This document shows positions 50,787 to 60,346 of a DNA stretch of 64,000 bases, one piece after another. The first letter of the stretch is position 1; the number at the start of each line of letters is the position of its first letter. The notes under the pieces are model-generated. The model did no database searches and had not been told where the DNA came from. It saw only the letters and a list, made by a program, of their open reading frames with translations. The position numbers and the translations under genes are program-made. This DNA comes from an uncultured Bacillota bacterium (GTDB lineage Bacteria; Bacillota_I; Bacilli_A; RFN20; CAG-288): positions 103,045-167,044 of the forward strand of contig CASGEC010000002.1 in the NCBI GenBank assembly GCA_949300365.1, read 5' to 3'.

Positions 50787-52688
50787 ATGCCTGATTTTTC
50801 TTTCCTGGACCAATATCTTGAGGGCCATCTGCCGGAAGCCTACAAATACCTTGGTGTCCATAAGGGAAAAATGAATGGACGCGACGGGTACTTTTTCCGT
50901 GTCTATGCACCGATGGCGAAGGATATCTCCGTCATTGGCGACTTCAACGATTGGAAACCGGAGAAGGGGCGGATGCAGAAGATGGACTATCGCGGTCTCT
51001 ATGAGCTCTTCGTCCCTGGGGCCAAGGAGTTCCAGAGGTACAAGTTCCATATCCTCGGATGCGATGGCTATTGGAAGGACAAGCAGGATCCCTTTGCCTT
51101 TTTGGATCAGGTGAGGGAAGATGGTTGCTCGGAAATCTTCGATTATTCCAAGATTTCGATCGATGATTCCTCTTTTATCAAAATGAGAGACCGGAATTTC
51201 GATAAGCCCATGTCGATTTTCGAGTTCCATATGGGCACGTTCAAAAGGAAACCGGATGGCTCCGAGTACAGCTATGCGGAATTGGCCGATATCCTCATCC
51301 CTTATATTAAGGACATGGGCTATACCCACGTCGAGGCCCTTCCGATCATGGCCTATCCCAACGACAAGTCCTGGGGCTATCAGGCCTTGGGGTACTTTGC
51401 CATCGACCAGCGCTGGGGGAAGCCCGACGATTTTGCCGTCTTCGTCGAGAAACTCCACAAGAACGGCATCGGAATCATCCTCGATTTCGTCCCTGTCCAT
51501 TTCGCTCTCGACAGTTTCGGCCTGGAACGATTCGACGGTTCCTGCGTCTTCGAGTATTCCAATGATCACGAGTTTTCCCAATGGGGCACGAAGAACTTCG
51601 ACTTGGGAAAGGACCCGGTCCGCAGCTTTTTGATCTCGTCGGTCTTCTACTATGCCCAAGTTTTCCACGTGGATGGCTTCCGCTTCGATGCCGTCAGCAA
51701 CATCATCTATTGGGACGGGAATTCCGATCTTGGCGTCAATACCGGCGCGGTCGAGTTCGTCAAGAGGGTCAACGGCTACGTTCACTCCCTTCTTCCCGGC
51801 GTGATGATGATCGCCGAGGACTCCTCCGCCTATGGCCATGTCACCAAGGGGGGATTCGACGAAGGCCTGGGATTCGACTATAAGTGGGATCTTGGCTGGA
51901 TGAACGATACGCTGAAGTATTATTCCAAGGACCCGATCTATCGCAAATATATCCATAATTCCCTGACTTTCTCGATGGCCTATTTCTATTCCGAGAACTT
52001 CATTCTGCCCTTGAGCCATGACGAGGTCGTCCATATGAAGGGGTCGATCGTCAACAAGATGTTCGGAAGCTACGAGAACAAGTTCGCCAATGTGCGCAAT
52101 CTTTATGCCTATCAGTTTGCCCATCCGGGGAAGAAGCTGAACTTCATGGGAAACGAGATCGCTTCCTTTGACGAGTGGAAGGAATGGCAGCCCATCGCCT
52201 TTGAGGTGCTCAACTACCCGAAGCACAAAGGCGTCCAAAACCTGATCCGCGACTTAAATAATATCTACATTCGGTACAAAGCATTCTATAATGAAGAGTA
52301 CAACCCCATCCACTTCAGCTGGATCATGGCGGATAACGCCGACCAGAGCGTCTATGTCTTCAAGCGGGAATCCGGCGACGAATGCATCATCTGCATCTTC
52401 AACATGACGCCTAACTTCTATTGGGACTATGAAGTGGGCGTTCCCTATGATGGGGTTTACGAGGAGATCCTCAATACCGACAAAGCCTGCTATGGCGGAT
52501 GGAACCAGTTCAACGAGAATCCGATCCACACTCACGGGAAGGGAATCCATAACCAGAACCACAAGATCGCGCTCAAGATTCCTTCTTTCGGTGCCATCTA
52601 TCTCCTCTATGACAAGAAACAGCTTGAAAAGACGAAGCCTTCCCTTACCAAGGATGAGGAAGAAGGACAGGAAGAAACACGGGCCTAA
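50787..52688 (+). CDS. glgB: 1,4-alpha-glucan branching enzyme
   Basis: 633 residues. An N-terminal CBM48-like domain (VYAPMAKDISVIGDFNDW) precedes a GH13 barrel: VEALPIMAYPNDKSWGYQ, DFVPVHFALD, DGFRFDAVSN (nucleophile Asp), MIAEDSSAYG (acid/base Glu) and PLSHDEVVHMKG. It introduces alpha-1,6 branches into glycogen. Ribosome-binding site GGGAGG. Directly upstream of glgP, so branching and phosphorolysis are co-expressed; no glgC or glgA is present here. The C-terminal Lys/Glu tail (DEEEGQEETRA) is atypical but short. Confidence 0.96.
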   Translation: MPDFSFLDQYLEGHLPEAYKYLGVHKGKMNGRDGYFFRVYAPMAKDISVIGDFNDWKPEKGRMQKMDYRGLYELFVPGAKEFQRYKFHILGCDGYWKDKQDPFAFLDQVREDGCSEIFDYSKISIDDSSFIKMRDRNFDKPMSIFEFHMGTFKRKPDGSEYSYAELADILIPYIKDMGYTHVEALPIMAYPNDKSWGYQALGYFAIDQRWGKPDDFAVFVEKLHKNGIGIILDFVPVHFALDSFGLERFDGSCVFEYSNDHEFSQWGTKNFDLGKDPVRSFLISSVFYYAQVFHVDGFRFDAVSNIIYWDGNSDLGVNTGAVEFVKRVNGYVHSLLPGVMMIAEDSSAYGHVTKGGFDEGLGFDYKWDLGWMNDTLKYYSKDPIYRKYIHNSLTFSMAYFYSENFILPLSHDEVVHMKGSIVNKMFGSYENKFANVRNLYAYQFAHPGKKLNFMGNEIASFDEWKEWQPIAFEVLNYPKHKGVQNLIRDLNNIYIRYKAFYNEEYNPIHFSWIMADNADQSVYVFKRESGDECIICIFNMTPNFYWDYEVGVPYDGVYEEILNTDKACYGGWNQFNENPIHTHGKGIHNQNHKIALKIPSFGAIYLLYDKKQLEKTKPSLTKDEEEGQEETRA

Positions 52689-52714
52689 CCCGTTTCATGA
52701 AAGGAAAAGCATAT

Positions 52715-55156
52715 ATGATCGATATCAAATCGGGCCAGGAATTTAAGGAATATTTCAAGAACGACTTTCTTCAGAGATGCATTGGAAAATACGGACGCGA
52801 TCCGGAAAAGTTAAGCTACAACGAGCTCTATGATGTCTTAGGCACGGTCATCCGTGACTACGCCAATGCCGATAGCAAGGCCTGCAAGGAAAGCACGGCT
52901 TCCGAAGGGAAGAAGCAGCTGATTTATTTCTCGATGGAATTCCTGATGGGACGGGAACTGAGCACCAACCTCTACAACATGGGAATCCTCGACGAGGTCA
53001 AGCAGGGCCTTAAGGAACTCAATATCGATTACGACAAGCTGAAGGAAGAGGAGCCCGATGCCGGACTTGGAAACGGTGGCCTCGGCCGTCTTGCCGCCTG
53101 CTTCATGGATTCGATTGCCTCCTTGGGTCTTCCGGGCCATGGCAATTGCATCCGCTATGAATATGGCTTCTTCCGTCAGAAGATCCGCAACGGAAGGCAG
53201 GAAGAATATCCTGATACATGGCTTTTGGATGGCTTCCCCTGGGAAATCCGCAAGCTCACCGATGCCGTGACGGTCAAGTTCTACGGAACGCCGGAAACCT
53301 ATCGCGACGAGACGGGCGAAGTCCATTGGCGGACGACAAACGCCTATTCCGTCCTCGCCGTTCCCTATGATGTCCCCGTCATCGGCTATCGGAACCATGT
53401 GACAAACACCCTCCGTCTTTGGTATGCCGAGCCGTCGACCGAGGAGTTGCCGACTGCCGAGAACTTCACGGGCTACCTGAAGTTCATTCGCGACATCACG
53501 CACGGCCTTTATCCGGACGATTCCACGGAAGAGGGAAAGCTTCTGAGGCTTCGCCAGCAGTATTTCCTCATTTCCGCCGGCATCCAGTTTGCCGTCAAGC
53601 GCGAGAAGGAAATCTATGGCTCGCTCGACCACTTCTCCGACCACTATGTCTTCCAGCTTAACGACACCCACCCGATCATGGCCATTCCGGAGCTCATGCG
53701 CATCTTGATGGATGAGAACGGATATGGCTGGGATGCGGCTTTCGATATCTGCAAGAAAAGCTTTGCCTTTACTAACCACACCGTCATGCCAGAGGCCCTT
53801 GAGAAGTGGCCGTGCCGCTATATCGCCTCCGTTGCGCCGCGTGTCTACATGATTATCGAGGAAATCAACCGCCGGAGCCTGATGATGATGCGCGAGAGGG
53901 CGATGCCCGAAGACAAGATCGCAAACTGCCTCATCATCAAGGATGGCAATGTCAACATGTGCCAGCTTGCCATCCATGTCGCCTATTCCGTCAACGGCGT
54001 TGCCAATCTCCATACCGAGATTCTCAAGACACAGACATTTAAGGATCTCTATGTCCTCTATCCCGAGAAATTCAACAACAAGACAAACGGCATCTCCCAT
54101 CGGCGTTTCCTGCTCGTGGCCAACCCGAAGCTTTCCGGCTACATAGAGAGCCTGATTGGCGATTCCTTTATCACCGATCCGGAAAGGCTTCGCGATTTGC
54201 TTCCTTTCTGCGACGGGAAGAAGGAACACCTTCCTATCTACAGGAAGATCAACGAAATCAAGTATGAGAACAAATTCCGTTTGATCGACCTGATCAAGAA
54301 AGAGAATGGAATGGACATTTCTCCGGATTCCATTTTCGACGTTCAGATCAAGAGATTGCATGCCTATAAGAGACAGCTTCTCAATATCTTCCGCATCATC
54401 CACCTCTATCTCAAGCTCAAGGCCGATCCAAGTATCAGCATTTTCCCGCATACCTATATTTTCGGCGCGAAGGCGGCTCCGAGCTATACCTATGCCAAGA
54501 AGATCATCGAGCTCATCTTGGCCGTCAGCAAGACGATCGATTCCGATCCGGCCATCCGCAAGATGATCAAGGTTGTCTTCATCGAGAACTATGGTGTGAG
54601 CAAGGCCGAAGTCATCATTCCGGCAAGCGATATTTCCGAGCAGATTTCCTTGGCCGGAAAGGAAGCAAGCGGTACTTCCAACATGAAGTTCATGATGAAC
54701 GGTGCCATCACGCTTGGAACCCTCGATGGCGCCAATGTCGAGATCGCCAACCTGGTCGGTCCGGAAAACGCGGTCATCTTTGGCATGAAGGAGGAGGAAG
54801 TCAAGAACGTCAAGTTCACCAATTCCTACAATCCGTGGGATGTCTACAACAAGGAGCCCCAGGTCAAGGCCGTCATGGACTCCCTTGTCGATGGCACCTT
54901 CTCGCCCGACCACGAGCAGTTCCGCATGATTTATGACGAGATCATGTATCACGGCGACGAGTTCATGAACCTTGCCGACTTCCCCAGCTATCTGAAGGCT
55001 TCCAAGAACATCGAGTCCCTCTATCTGGACCGCGATGAGTGGGGAAGGAAGTGCCTTGTCAACATCGCCAACTCCGGCTGGTTCAGCTCCGACCGCACGA
55101 TCCGCGAATACAATCGCGATATCTGGCATCTGCAGAAGATCCGCAAAGATGATTGA
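52715..55156 (+). CDS. glgP: Glycogen/starch phosphorylase
   Basis: 813 residues from the ATG at 52715 (AAAGGA about 9 bases upstream; the in-frame ATG at 52697 precedes that site). Typical blocks: YFSMEFLMGREL, NGGLGRLAACFMDS, and the pyridoxal-phosphate region EASGTSNMKFMMNGAITLGTLDGANVEI (quoted in part: GTSNMKFMMNGA). Releases glucose-1-phosphate from glycogen chains. Same operon as glgB with a 26-base gap, and overlapping an orphan gene by 8 bases at its end. Confidence 0.97.
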   Translation: MIDIKSGQEFKEYFKNDFLQRCIGKYGRDPEKLSYNELYDVLGTVIRDYANADSKACKESTASEGKKQLIYFSMEFLMGRELSTNLYNMGILDEVKQGLKELNIDYDKLKEEEPDAGLGNGGLGRLAACFMDSIASLGLPGHGNCIRYEYGFFRQKIRNGRQEEYPDTWLLDGFPWEIRKLTDAVTVKFYGTPETYRDETGEVHWRTTNAYSVLAVPYDVPVIGYRNHVTNTLRLWYAEPSTEELPTAENFTGYLKFIRDITHGLYPDDSTEEGKLLRLRQQYFLISAGIQFAVKREKEIYGSLDHFSDHYVFQLNDTHPIMAIPELMRILMDENGYGWDAAFDICKKSFAFTNHTVMPEALEKWPCRYIASVAPRVYMIIEEINRRSLMMMRERAMPEDKIANCLIIKDGNVNMCQLAIHVAYSVNGVANLHTEILKTQTFKDLYVLYPEKFNNKTNGISHRRFLLVANPKLSGYIESLIGDSFITDPERLRDLLPFCDGKKEHLPIYRKINEIKYENKFRLIDLIKKENGMDISPDSIFDVQIKRLHAYKRQLLNIFRIIHLYLKLKADPSISIFPHTYIFGAKAAPSYTYAKKIIELILAVSKTIDSDPAIRKMIKVVFIENYGVSKAEVIIPASDISEQISLAGKEASGTSNMKFMMNGAITLGTLDGANVEIANLVGPENAVIFGMKEEEVKNVKFTNSYNPWDVYNKEPQVKAVMDSLVDGTFSPDHEQFRMIYDEIMYHGDEFMNLADFPSYLKASKNIESLYLDRDEWGRKCLVNIANSGWFSSDRTIREYNRDIWHLQKIRKDD

Positions 55157-55520
55157 TCTCACTGGGGAAATCCAATCCTGCCGGGCTAGGAAGACACTGC
55201 CGGATTCCCTGACGATATACCGTCTCTATGTCGCCGTTCTCTCCTCCCTTTTGGATGATACGTTGAGCAAGTCCGAGGAGCTTCAAAGCCAATTTAAGGA
55301 GCTTATCCTTTCCTTTGTTCCCTTTCTTGCGGCTTTCTTCCCGTCCGTGAGCTTTGACGAGGACGATCCCAGCCTTCTGAAGAACACCATTTTTTCCAAT
55401 GTCCTCTCCTCCCTTTTCCTCTTCCGGAAGTTTGAAAGCGCGGACAAGAAGAGCCCCGTGCTTCTTGTGGATTGCCTCAAGCGCCTCTTTTGCGCCAAAA
55501 GAATGCTTTCCGAGGGGTAA
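55149..55520 (+). CDS. Small helical protein of unknown function
   Basis: 123 residues. The ATG at 55149 overlaps the end of glgP by 8 bases, so it is probably translated by coupling; no separate ribosome-binding site. Mostly amphipathic helix (LTIYRLYVAVLSSLLDD, FSNVLSSLFLFRKFES), with an early RARK and a late basic LKRLFCAKRML. No signal peptide, no strong membrane span. I recognise no family. The position next to glycogen genes hints at a role in that pathway, without further support. A spurious ORF cannot be excluded. Confidence 0.55.
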   Translation: MIDLTGEIQSCRARKTLPDSLTIYRLYVAVLSSLLDDTLSKSEELQSQFKELILSFVPFLAAFFPSVSFDEDDPSLLKNTIFSNVLSSLFLFRKFESADKKSPVLLVDCLKRLFCAKRMLSEG

Positions 55521-55535
55521 ACCGTCGGACTTTGC

Positions 55536-55564
55536 TTGAAATGATTCGCTTGCGAAACTATAAT
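55536..55564 (+). promoter_or_regulatory. tig promoter with an internal palindrome
   Basis: TTGAAA (55536-55541), 17-base spacer, TATAAT (55559-55564). The spacer contains the perfect palindrome TTCGCTTGCGAA (55545-55556), well placed for a repressor. It does not resemble CIRCE or the CtsR box. Confidence 0.75.
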
Positions 55565-55612
55565 TATTGAGCTGTTTTTATAAGAAGTTTGAAGAAAGAT
55601 AGGAGAAAACAC

Positions 55613-57040
55613 ATGAATCGCACTTTCAAGAACGAAAATGGACATTTGATTGCCAATGTTAGCTTTGGCGCCGAAGAGATTTCCAAGGCTACCGAAAAAG
55701 GCATCCGCAAACTTTGCGAAGGCGTGACTGTCCCGGGATTCCGCAAGGGCAAGGCCCCTGTCGAAGAGGCGAGACGCCGTCTGCGCGGAAACGAAGTCGC
55801 CCAGGCGACCATCGATGAGCTCCTCAAGCAGGTCGACAGTTCGTTCATGAAAGACGAAGAGTTCTCTTCCTATGTCAAGGACTCCAAGATCCTGGGTTCC
55901 TTCCGTCCTTCCGTTTCCGTCGACAAGTTCTCCGATACGGAAGTCGCTTTCACGATCCGCTATGTGTTGCGCCCTGTTTGCGAAAAGCTTGGCGCCTACA
56001 AGGGTCTGAAGTCCTCCGTCACGGAAATCCCTGTCACGGATAGCGATGTCGACCACTTTATCCATGATCTTGCCAAGGACAATGCGGAGCTTGTTCCGAC
56101 TGAGGAGCATGCCCGTCTTGGCAATACCGTCAACATCGATTTTGTCGGCCTCATGAACGGCAAGGAATTCGAGGGTGGATCGGCCAAGGGCTTCGATCTC
56201 GTTCTCGGGAGCAAGCACTTTGTCCCCGGTTTCGAGGAGCAGGTCGTTTCCCACAAGGCCGGCGACAAGTTCGACATCTCCCTGACGATGCCGGAGAACT
56301 ATCCTGAGCCTTTAAGCGGCAAGCCGGTCGTCTTCAAGGTCACGCTCAACAGCGTCAAGGCCAGCCAGTTGCCGGAGATCAACGATGAGTTTGCCACGAC
56401 GCTTTCCGGCGAGTTCGCCAGCAAGGATCTTGCCGAACTCAAGGAAAAGGTCCGCAAGCACCTCCTCAACGACAATCACCATCGTTATCTGACCGCTCTT
56501 GTCAATGACCTTCTCAACCAGGTCCGCGATGCCTCGACTTTCGTTTTTGCCGATGAATATATCGATAATCTCGTTGCCCAGAGAAGGGCTGCCGAGGAAA
56601 AGCAGGTCAATTCCCAGGGCTTGACCCTTGCCGAATACCTCAAGCTTATCAACAAGAAGGAAGAGGACTATGAGAAGCAGCTGCATGACGGCATTGTCGC
56701 TGAGCTCAAGGCCAGCCTTACCTATGACGCCATCGCCTCTGCAGAAAAGATTCCTTCCCCTGCCCAGGCCGATCTTGAGAAGAGACTTGGCTCTCCTGTC
56801 AATTCCTTCATCAGCAATCTCACCTCCTATCTCAAGGCCCAGAAGGTTTCCGACCAGCAGGTCCAGAACCAGATCAACAACTACCTCAACCAGGTTTTCA
56901 TCTCCATCCTCAACGAAAGAGTCCAAACCCGTGTCTTGGAACTCAATGGCTATAAGGTGACGACCGAAGAGGAGAAGAAGGAAAGCAAGGAAGAGGCCAA
57001 GGCCGAGCCGGAAGAGAAGAAGGCCGAGGAAAACAAGTAA
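55613..57040 (+). CDS. tig: Trigger factor
   Basis: 475 residues from the ATG at 55613 (AGGAG 7 bases upstream). N-terminal ribosome-binding domain with the GFRKGKAP signature (GVTVPGFRKGKAPVEEAR), FKBP-type PPIase domain at about 150-240 (NTVNIDFVGLMNGKEFEGG), and the long helical C-domain. The last 20 residues are Lys/Glu-rich. It binds nascent chains at the ribosome exit. It precedes lon, so folding and degradation factors are adjacent, as in several Firmicutes. Confidence 0.96.
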   Translation: MNRTFKNENGHLIANVSFGAEEISKATEKGIRKLCEGVTVPGFRKGKAPVEEARRRLRGNEVAQATIDELLKQVDSSFMKDEEFSSYVKDSKILGSFRPSVSVDKFSDTEVAFTIRYVLRPVCEKLGAYKGLKSSVTEIPVTDSDVDHFIHDLAKDNAELVPTEEHARLGNTVNIDFVGLMNGKEFEGGSAKGFDLVLGSKHFVPGFEEQVVSHKAGDKFDISLTMPENYPEPLSGKPVVFKVTLNSVKASQLPEINDEFATTLSGEFASKDLAELKEKVRKHLLNDNHHRYLTALVNDLLNQVRDASTFVFADEYIDNLVAQRRAAEEKQVNSQGLTLAEYLKLINKKEEDYEKQLHDGIVAELKASLTYDAIASAEKIPSPAQADLEKRLGSPVNSFISNLTSYLKAQKVSDQQVQNQINNYLNQVFISILNERVQTRVLELNGYKVTTEEEKKESKEEAKAEPEEKKAEENK

Positions 57041-57080
57041 AATAGTCGAGAGCATAAAACTAGCAGTTGTCGACCTTGTG

Positions 57081-57089
57081 TGCTAAAAT
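57081..57089 (+). promoter_or_regulatory. Extended -10 upstream of lon
   Basis: TGCTAAAAT (TGn plus TAAAAT), 20 bases before the lon ATG and followed by the ribosome-binding site TAGGAGG. No good -35 and no CIRCE or CtsR site. Confidence 0.45.
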
Positions 57090-57109
57090 TCAGCTAGGAG
57101 GTTTTTCCA

Positions 57110-59527
57110 ATGGAACCTAATTTAACGAGTTTACCCGTTCTTCCAAACCACTTGGATGTGGCTTTTCCTGATATTCAATTGACCATCCTTGCTTCCAACC
57201 CCTATGACGTCCATCTTTTCTCCCAGCTCAATGCGGGCGATGATTTTGTCATGGCCCTTGCCAATGCCGACAATGTCTACGGGGATTTCCAGAACATCGT
57301 CCTTCCGGGCGTTCGCCAGGTCGGCACGGTGTGCCGTATCCTTTCCATCGCCGCCGATGCCAAGGGCATCAAGGTCGTCGCCGTCGGTAAGCAGATCGTC
57401 GATTTGGATCATTTCCAGATCAATCCGACCATGGGCGTTGTCACGGCGGCCACCCACAACCGTTCACTCTTCAATCGGGATGAGAACGATGTTTTCGCGG
57501 CCTTGGGCGAGTTCGTCCGTCAATATCAGCAGGTCACGACACGCTATCCCCAATTCCCGTCCTGCCCGGATTTCACCCAGACGGTTTCCGATCCTTTCAT
57601 GATTCCTTATCATGTCGCTGCCTTCTTGAATTCTCCCGTCATCACCAAGCAGGCCGTCCTGGAAGAGAGGGATCCTGTTAGAAGGCTGAACATCCTGACA
57701 AACGATCTTCAGCGCTTCAACCTGGATTCCCGGATCGAATACGAGATTCAGAAGCAGGTTTCCCAGGCGATCGACAAGAACCAGAGGGAATATGTCCTGC
57801 GCGAGAAGATGAAGGTCGTCAAGAACCAGCTGAAGGAATTCGACGGCAACGATCCCGAGGACAAGTACACGAAGCCCTTGGAGGAACATCCGGAGCTTTT
57901 CCCCGACAACGTCAAGAAGAGAATCGAATCCGAGATGTCCCGCTACAAGACGATGCCGGCCGCTTCCCAGGAGGCTTCCGTCATCACGACCTATCTGGAC
58001 CTGCTCGTTTCCCTTCCGTGGCGCGTTTCCTCCCAGGACAACGAGGATCTCGCCAAGGTCAAGACGGTCCTTGACAAGAACCACTATGGCTTGGTCAAGC
58101 AGAAGGATCGTATTCTCCAGTATTTGGCCGTGAAGCAGCTGACGAAGTCCTTGAAGGCCCCGATCCTTTGCTTCTACGGCGCTCCGGGCGTGGGCAAGAC
58201 ATCTCTTGCCATCTCCATTGCCGAGGCTTTGGGCAGGAAGTTCACCAAGGTTGCTCTCGGTGGCATTTCCGATGAGGCGGAAATCCGTGGCCATCGGAAG
58301 ACCTATGTCGGCGCCATGCCTGGCAAGATCATCTCTTCCATCAAGAAATGCGGCACGAACAATCCGGTCTTCCTTCTTGATGAGCTGGACAAGGTCAACG
58401 GTGGCGGATACCACGGCGATCCGGCTTCCGCGCTTTTGGAAGTCCTGGATCCGGAGCAGAACAGGTTCTTCATGGACAACTATGTCGACGAACCGTTCGA
58501 CCTTTCGAATGTCCTTTTCATCTGCACGGCCAACGATGTCTCCAAGATTCCTGGCCCCCTCTTCGACCGTCTGGAGATGATCGAGCTCAACACCTATACC
58601 AAGTTCGAGAAGATCGCCATCGCCAAGCAATACCTCATTCCGGAAGAGGAGACCGACAACGGCATCCGTCCCGGCATGATGGAGTGGACGGACGAGGCCT
58701 TGGACTACATGGTCGAGTACTACACCCGCGAAGCCGGTGTCCGTGACCTCAGAAGAAAAATCGGAACGATCGACCGTAAGTTTGCCGTCGAATATCTCTC
58801 CGATCCCGAAAAGAATTCCCATATCCTTGTCCGTGTCGAGGACGTCCGGCGCTATCTTGGTGCCGAGATCTTCCTCAAGGAAAAGGATGTCAACGAGTCC
58901 CAGATTGGTATCATCAACGGCCTTGCCTATACCGAGGCGGGAGGTGAGGTCCTTGAAATCGAGGTCAACACCTTCCCTGGCAAGGGACAGCTCATTCTCA
59001 CCGGCAACCTCGGCGATGTCATGAAGGAAGCCTGCGAAACGGCCCTTTCCTACGTCAAATCCATCGGTTCCGATCTTGGGATCAATCCGGAGTTTTTCTC
59101 CAATAACGACATCCACATCCACTTCCCGGAGGGAGCGACTCCTAAGGATGGTCCTTCTGCCGGTGTCGCGACGGCCTTGTGCATCATTTCGGCAATCTGC
59201 CATGTCCGCATCCGCAACGATGTGGCGATGACGGGTGAAATCGATCTCCGCGGCAACAGCATGCCGATCGGCGGTCTTAGGGAGAAGTGCAACGCGGCTT
59301 GCCGTGAGCATATCAAGACGGTCTTCATCCCCAAGGAAAACCATAAGGACAGGATGGAGCTTCCCAAGGAAATCGCCGATGCCTTGAACATCGTTGAGGT
59401 TTCCCGCGTTTCCGATCTTTTCGATGGTGTCTTCTTCGATGATATCCGCAAGATAAAGAAGGATATCCAGAAGCTGACCTCGCCCAAGAAGGAAAGCTCC
59501 AGGAAGACGACGAAGAAAGATGCCTGA
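57110..59527 (+). CDS. lon: ATP-dependent protease Lon
   Basis: 805 residues. N-terminal substrate domain (LPNHLDVAFPDIQL), coiled-coil middle, AAA+ module with Walker A GAPGVGKTSLA and Walker B VFLLDELDKV, then the protease domain with the Ser-Lys dyad S683 (PKDGPSAGVA) and K726 (GLREKC), 43 residues apart as in E. coli. Degrades misfolded and regulatory proteins. Overlaps engB by 8 bases, a common Firmicute pairing (lon-ysxC). Confidence 0.98.
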   Translation: MEPNLTSLPVLPNHLDVAFPDIQLTILASNPYDVHLFSQLNAGDDFVMALANADNVYGDFQNIVLPGVRQVGTVCRILSIAADAKGIKVVAVGKQIVDLDHFQINPTMGVVTAATHNRSLFNRDENDVFAALGEFVRQYQQVTTRYPQFPSCPDFTQTVSDPFMIPYHVAAFLNSPVITKQAVLEERDPVRRLNILTNDLQRFNLDSRIEYEIQKQVSQAIDKNQREYVLREKMKVVKNQLKEFDGNDPEDKYTKPLEEHPELFPDNVKKRIESEMSRYKTMPAASQEASVITTYLDLLVSLPWRVSSQDNEDLAKVKTVLDKNHYGLVKQKDRILQYLAVKQLTKSLKAPILCFYGAPGVGKTSLAISIAEALGRKFTKVALGGISDEAEIRGHRKTYVGAMPGKIISSIKKCGTNNPVFLLDELDKVNGGGYHGDPASALLEVLDPEQNRFFMDNYVDEPFDLSNVLFICTANDVSKIPGPLFDRLEMIELNTYTKFEKIAIAKQYLIPEEETDNGIRPGMMEWTDEALDYMVEYYTREAGVRDLRRKIGTIDRKFAVEYLSDPEKNSHILVRVEDVRRYLGAEIFLKEKDVNESQIGIINGLAYTEAGGEVLEIEVNTFPGKGQLILTGNLGDVMKEACETALSYVKSIGSDLGINPEFFSNNDIHIHFPEGATPKDGPSAGVATALCIISAICHVRIRNDVAMTGEIDLRGNSMPIGGLREKCNAACREHIKTVFIPKENHKDRMELPKEIADALNIVEVSRVSDLFDGVFFDDIRKIKKDIQKLTSPKKESSRKTTKKDA

Positions 59528-60113
59528 TAGGACTTTTTCCAAGGCCCGTTTCCTCAAGAGCGCCTTCACGCCGAAGGACATTCTCACGGACCGCCCTTCG
59601 ATTCTTTTCCTGGGGCGGTCCAACGTGGGAAAGAGCACGCTCATCAATTCCCTCTGCCGGAACAAGACGCTCATGAAGGCCAGCAAGACGCCGGGGCGGA
59701 CGAAGATGATCAACTATGCCCTTGTCGATGAGGCTTTCTATCTTTGCGATGCGCCGGGATATGGCTTTGCCTCTTTCGAAAGGGAGCATTTCGGTTCGCT
59801 CATGGATGCTTTCCTTCAGGACAATGGCTTCTTGGCCAAGGTCTATCTTCTTGTCGATGCGAGACGCCTTCTTTTGCCGGCCGACGAGGAATTCCTGAAA
59901 TACCTTGTCGACAAAGGCATTCCTTGCTCCATCGTCTTTACCAAGGTGGACAAGCTTGGAAAGAGCGAGCGTCATTTTCTCAATCTGGAAAAGGAGAAGG
60001 TCGGCGTGTCCGTTTTCGAGGTTTCCTCTACGGATACGGAAGCCATCGAAAGGCTCAGGAAAGATATTCTTGCCGTTGTACGGGAAAAGATTGCCGGCCG
60101 AAAGGCAAAATGA
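59520..60113 (+). CDS. engB: Ribosome-biogenesis GTPase EngB/YsxC
   Basis: 197 residues. GTPase motifs: G1 LGRSNVGKSTLIN, G2 KTPGRTKMINY, G3 DAPGYGFAS, G4 FTKVDKLGK, G5 EVSSTDT. Needed for late 50S assembly; usually essential in Firmicutes. It overlaps the lon end by 8 bases and is followed by the valS promoter, which starts inside its 3' end. Confidence 0.96.
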   Translation: MPDRTFSKARFLKSAFTPKDILTDRPSILFLGRSNVGKSTLINSLCRNKTLMKASKTPGRTKMINYALVDEAFYLCDAPGYGFASFEREHFGSLMDAFLQDNGFLAKVYLLVDARRLLLPADEEFLKYLVDKGIPCSIVFTKVDKLGKSERHFLNLEKEKVGVSVFEVSSTDTEAIERLRKDILAVVREKIAGRKAK

Positions 60114-60119
60114 TATTAT
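60091..60119 (+). promoter_or_regulatory. valS promoter
   Basis: TTGCCG (60091-60096), 17-base spacer, TATTAT (60114-60119), at the end of engB; transcription would start near 60126, at the beginning of the T-box leader. Confidence 0.65.
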
Positions 60120-60125
60120 TTTGAC

Positions 60126-60346
60126 GTGCGTTGACGGGAAGGTGTCGGTCGCACCGAGTAAGAGAGAGCTCCTTACGGGGTGGAAGGGAGTGCGAGGTGT
60201 CCGGCTTGTCGTCCCTGAGCACGGGAGGAATCCTCTGGGAGCTGACCCAGAAAGTCTTCAGCAACGAGTGCGGGTTTTCCCGAAGAGGGGTGGTACCGCG
60301 CGCAATCTGCGCGTCCCTTCCTGGCGAAGCTTGGAGGGCTTTTTTT
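60126..60346 (+). promoter_or_regulatory. T-box riboswitch controlling valS
   Basis: The leader has the early AGAGAG segment (about 60162), a long stem I region, and the invariant T-box GGTGGTACCGCG at 60289-60300, whose bulge pairs with the free tRNA 3' end. The terminator stem uses CCCTTCC (60315-60321) with GGAGGG (60333-60338), followed by T7. The specifier should be a Val codon; GTCGTC at 60209-60214 is a candidate but I could not fix the stem I register. GGAGGG is also the only ribosome-binding site of valS. Confidence 0.92.

Noticed and set aside
52838..55162. 774-codon open frame on the minus strand opposite glgP, and similar long ones at 1513-3147, 9289-11193, 57464-59713 and 60905-63142
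   Set aside because: They mirror well-identified genes on the plus strand, lack ribosome-binding sites and have no family motifs. Strong codon bias (GTC, CTT, GCC, GAA) suppresses antisense stops.
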